Of a DNA stretch of 15,592 nucleotides, positions 14,495-15,592 are shown piece by piece. Positions within the stretch are counted from its first letter, which is position 1. Every line of letters starts with the position of its first letter. A model generated the notes under the pieces. That model made no database searches. It was not told the origin of the DNA and saw only the letters and a list, made by a program, of their open reading frames with translations. Where the stretch lies: positions 1 through 15,592 of the forward strand of contig CAZEQK010000055.1 in NCBI GenBank assembly GCA_964514395.1, given 5' to 3'. Source of the stretch: CAZEQK01 sp964514395 (GTDB lineage: Bacteria > Bacillota > Bacilli > Tepidibacillales > Tepidibacillaceae). The translations under genes were made by a program, and so were the position numbers.

Positions 14495-15557
14495 TTAGTA
14501 TTGTATCGTTTTCTTTTTTCTCTTGCTATATATTTGATAAACTAGCCGGTAAACAAATTTTAATAAAAAGAATAGTGGAATTACTACCCCCTTAGTACTT
14601 ATTACTAAACCCACACCAGCTATTACAATGATTACACCAACTATTGCAGCAAAAATAATAAAAGGTATTTTCATAAATACAATAAAACCCTTTAATACCT
14701 TCCTAAACGTAAGTTTCAAATAATCCTTATTTTCAATATAGCCAAGCACTTCAAATATTTGCATTAACTCTTTCCTTAGCCTTAAATTAAAAGGCCACAT
14801 GTTCAGTTTTCGTTGAAATCTACTGGCTATTTTACTAAGATAGTCCATTGCCTCAGTATCTAAGGGGTTTATTTTTAAAATGCCTAGAAATTGATCTTTC
14901 GCACGATACCATCTTTCATGATCAAAATAATATTTTCCTAGTATGGTACGTACCTCTATATCGTTTGGTTTATGAGATTTAATAAATTTAAAAATGCTAA
15001 TAGCTTTGAGTTCGTCATCACTATATTTAAACAGCATTTGTGCTTTGTAAAAATAGATATCCATATCATCAGGATTGATGCTTATTGCTTCTCTAAAAGT
15101 GGCAGATGCCTTTCTTCCCTCTTTGAACGAAAATAATATTCACCCTTCAAACAGAGCAAATCGGGGTCATTAGGAAAAATTTCGTACGCAAGACCTATGT
15201 AGTGTGAAGCGCTTTTTAAATCATTATCAAGTAATGACTTATGTCCATTCTCTCTAAGATTTAATATTTTTCATAATTATTCTGACTCTTTTTAAAATAG
15301 CTATACCGTAGTCCCCTTGTCTGACGTAATTGTCTAAAAAGGTAATGAATAAAAGATTCAGGGTAGGCAGCATAAAGATATTCTTCTTGCTCCTCCCAAT
15401 TAAAATTGTGATTAAAAAGCTTCCAGATATTTTTCGGGAAATGGTGATGCTTTTTTAAAAATTTCATCACCTGTTGATTTAAAAATTCTCTACTTTCAAG
15501 ATCCCACACTACTTCATCATTAAAAAGCTCTTCCCAAATTTGCATTAAGGTTAACAT
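14495..15557 (-). pseudogene. Frameshifted, 5'-truncated J-domain/TPR-type membrane protein gene
   Basis: Three reading frames join into one protein. The segment 15261-15557 encodes 98 residues (QIWEELFNDEVVWDL, HHHFPKNIWKLF, YLFRQLRQTRG, ending NNYEKY), like the region that follows the J domain in some Bacillus DnaJ-related proteins. The second, about 15115-15263, continues LRENGHKSLLDNDLK, then IFPNDPDLLCLKGEYYF. The third, 14495-15110, has TPR-like helices (ASATFREAISINPDDMD, then ILGKYYFDHERWYRAKDQF) followed by one or two membrane helices (about 14540-14700) and a basic tail. Frame breaks near 15263 and 15111-15113 can each be repaired by one added base in a T or A run. No Shine-Dalgarno precedes the ATG at 15557, and the same frame has a stop seven codons earlier, so the J domain is missing. 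The 3' part could still be translated from the ATG at 15064, but it lacks a ribosome binding site. The family assignment is from memory and moderate. Confidence 0.68.
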
Positions 15558-15592
15558 GGTTTGTATAATAAATATATTCTATCTACTTTTTT

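Noticed and set aside
1..15592. CRISPR arrays, tRNA or rRNA genes, transposase genes
   Set aside because: No regularly spaced repeats, no cloverleaf or rRNA-like stretch, and no recognisable transposase reading frame were seen on either strand.

Overview
The window is low-GC DNA with strong AGGAGG-type ribosome binding sites, ATGA stop/start overlaps, a perfect CcpA cre box and a complete lutABC operon. Together these point to a member of the Bacillaceae. The species cannot be named from the sequence alone. Nearly all genes lie on the minus strand; the exception is the regulator gene at the left end.

Positions 1-5600 form an L-lactate utilization locus. A FadR-subfamily GntR regulator (LutR/LldR type, plus strand) converges on the lctP-lutA-lutB-lutC series (minus strand). 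The permease imports lactate, and LutABC, an iron-sulfur enzyme complex, oxidises it to pyruvate. The lctP leader holds a consensus cre box inside a 14-bp perfect inverted repeat, and a possible LutR operator lies upstream. A hairpin between lctP and lutA may lower expression of lutABC relative to the permease.

Positions 5629-6345 hold a decayed internal fragment of a glycolate oxidase iron-sulfur subunit (GlcF type). It is truncated at both ends and carries several frameshifts. Next comes an intact PLP-dependent threonine aldolase/beta-eliminating lyase (6357-7448). Upstream of that is a translationally coupled heterodimeric ABC exporter (7499-11094) with one canonical and one degenerate ATPase site. 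The MarR-type regulator expected upstream of the exporter survives only as a frameshifted 3' part. Its probable promoter and palindromic operator are still visible at 11644-11697.

At 11388-11487 there is a 100-N scaffold gap flanked on both sides by the same 55 bases. This is best read as two contigs that overlap but were not merged, so the gap probably contains no missing sequence.

Positions 11863-14308 hold a compact three-gene operon: a MerR regulator with a TipAS-like effector domain, an ABC ATPase and an ABC-2 permease. Its promoter has the 19-bp spacer and central dyad typical of MerR-activated promoters. The operon looks richer in GC than its neighbours and is bracketed by an 18-base inverted repeat (17 of 18 identical), so it may be an acquired resistance or export module. 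At the right end (14495-15557) is a decayed gene of the J-domain/TPR membrane-protein type. It is broken by two frameshifts and lacks its 5' portion.

The overall picture is a mixture of intact metabolic and export operons with four decaying or partial genes. I see no clearly new biological system. The features most worth checking are the regulatory sites, the decayed regulator upstream of an intact exporter, and the possible transfer boundaries of the MerR/ABC cassette.
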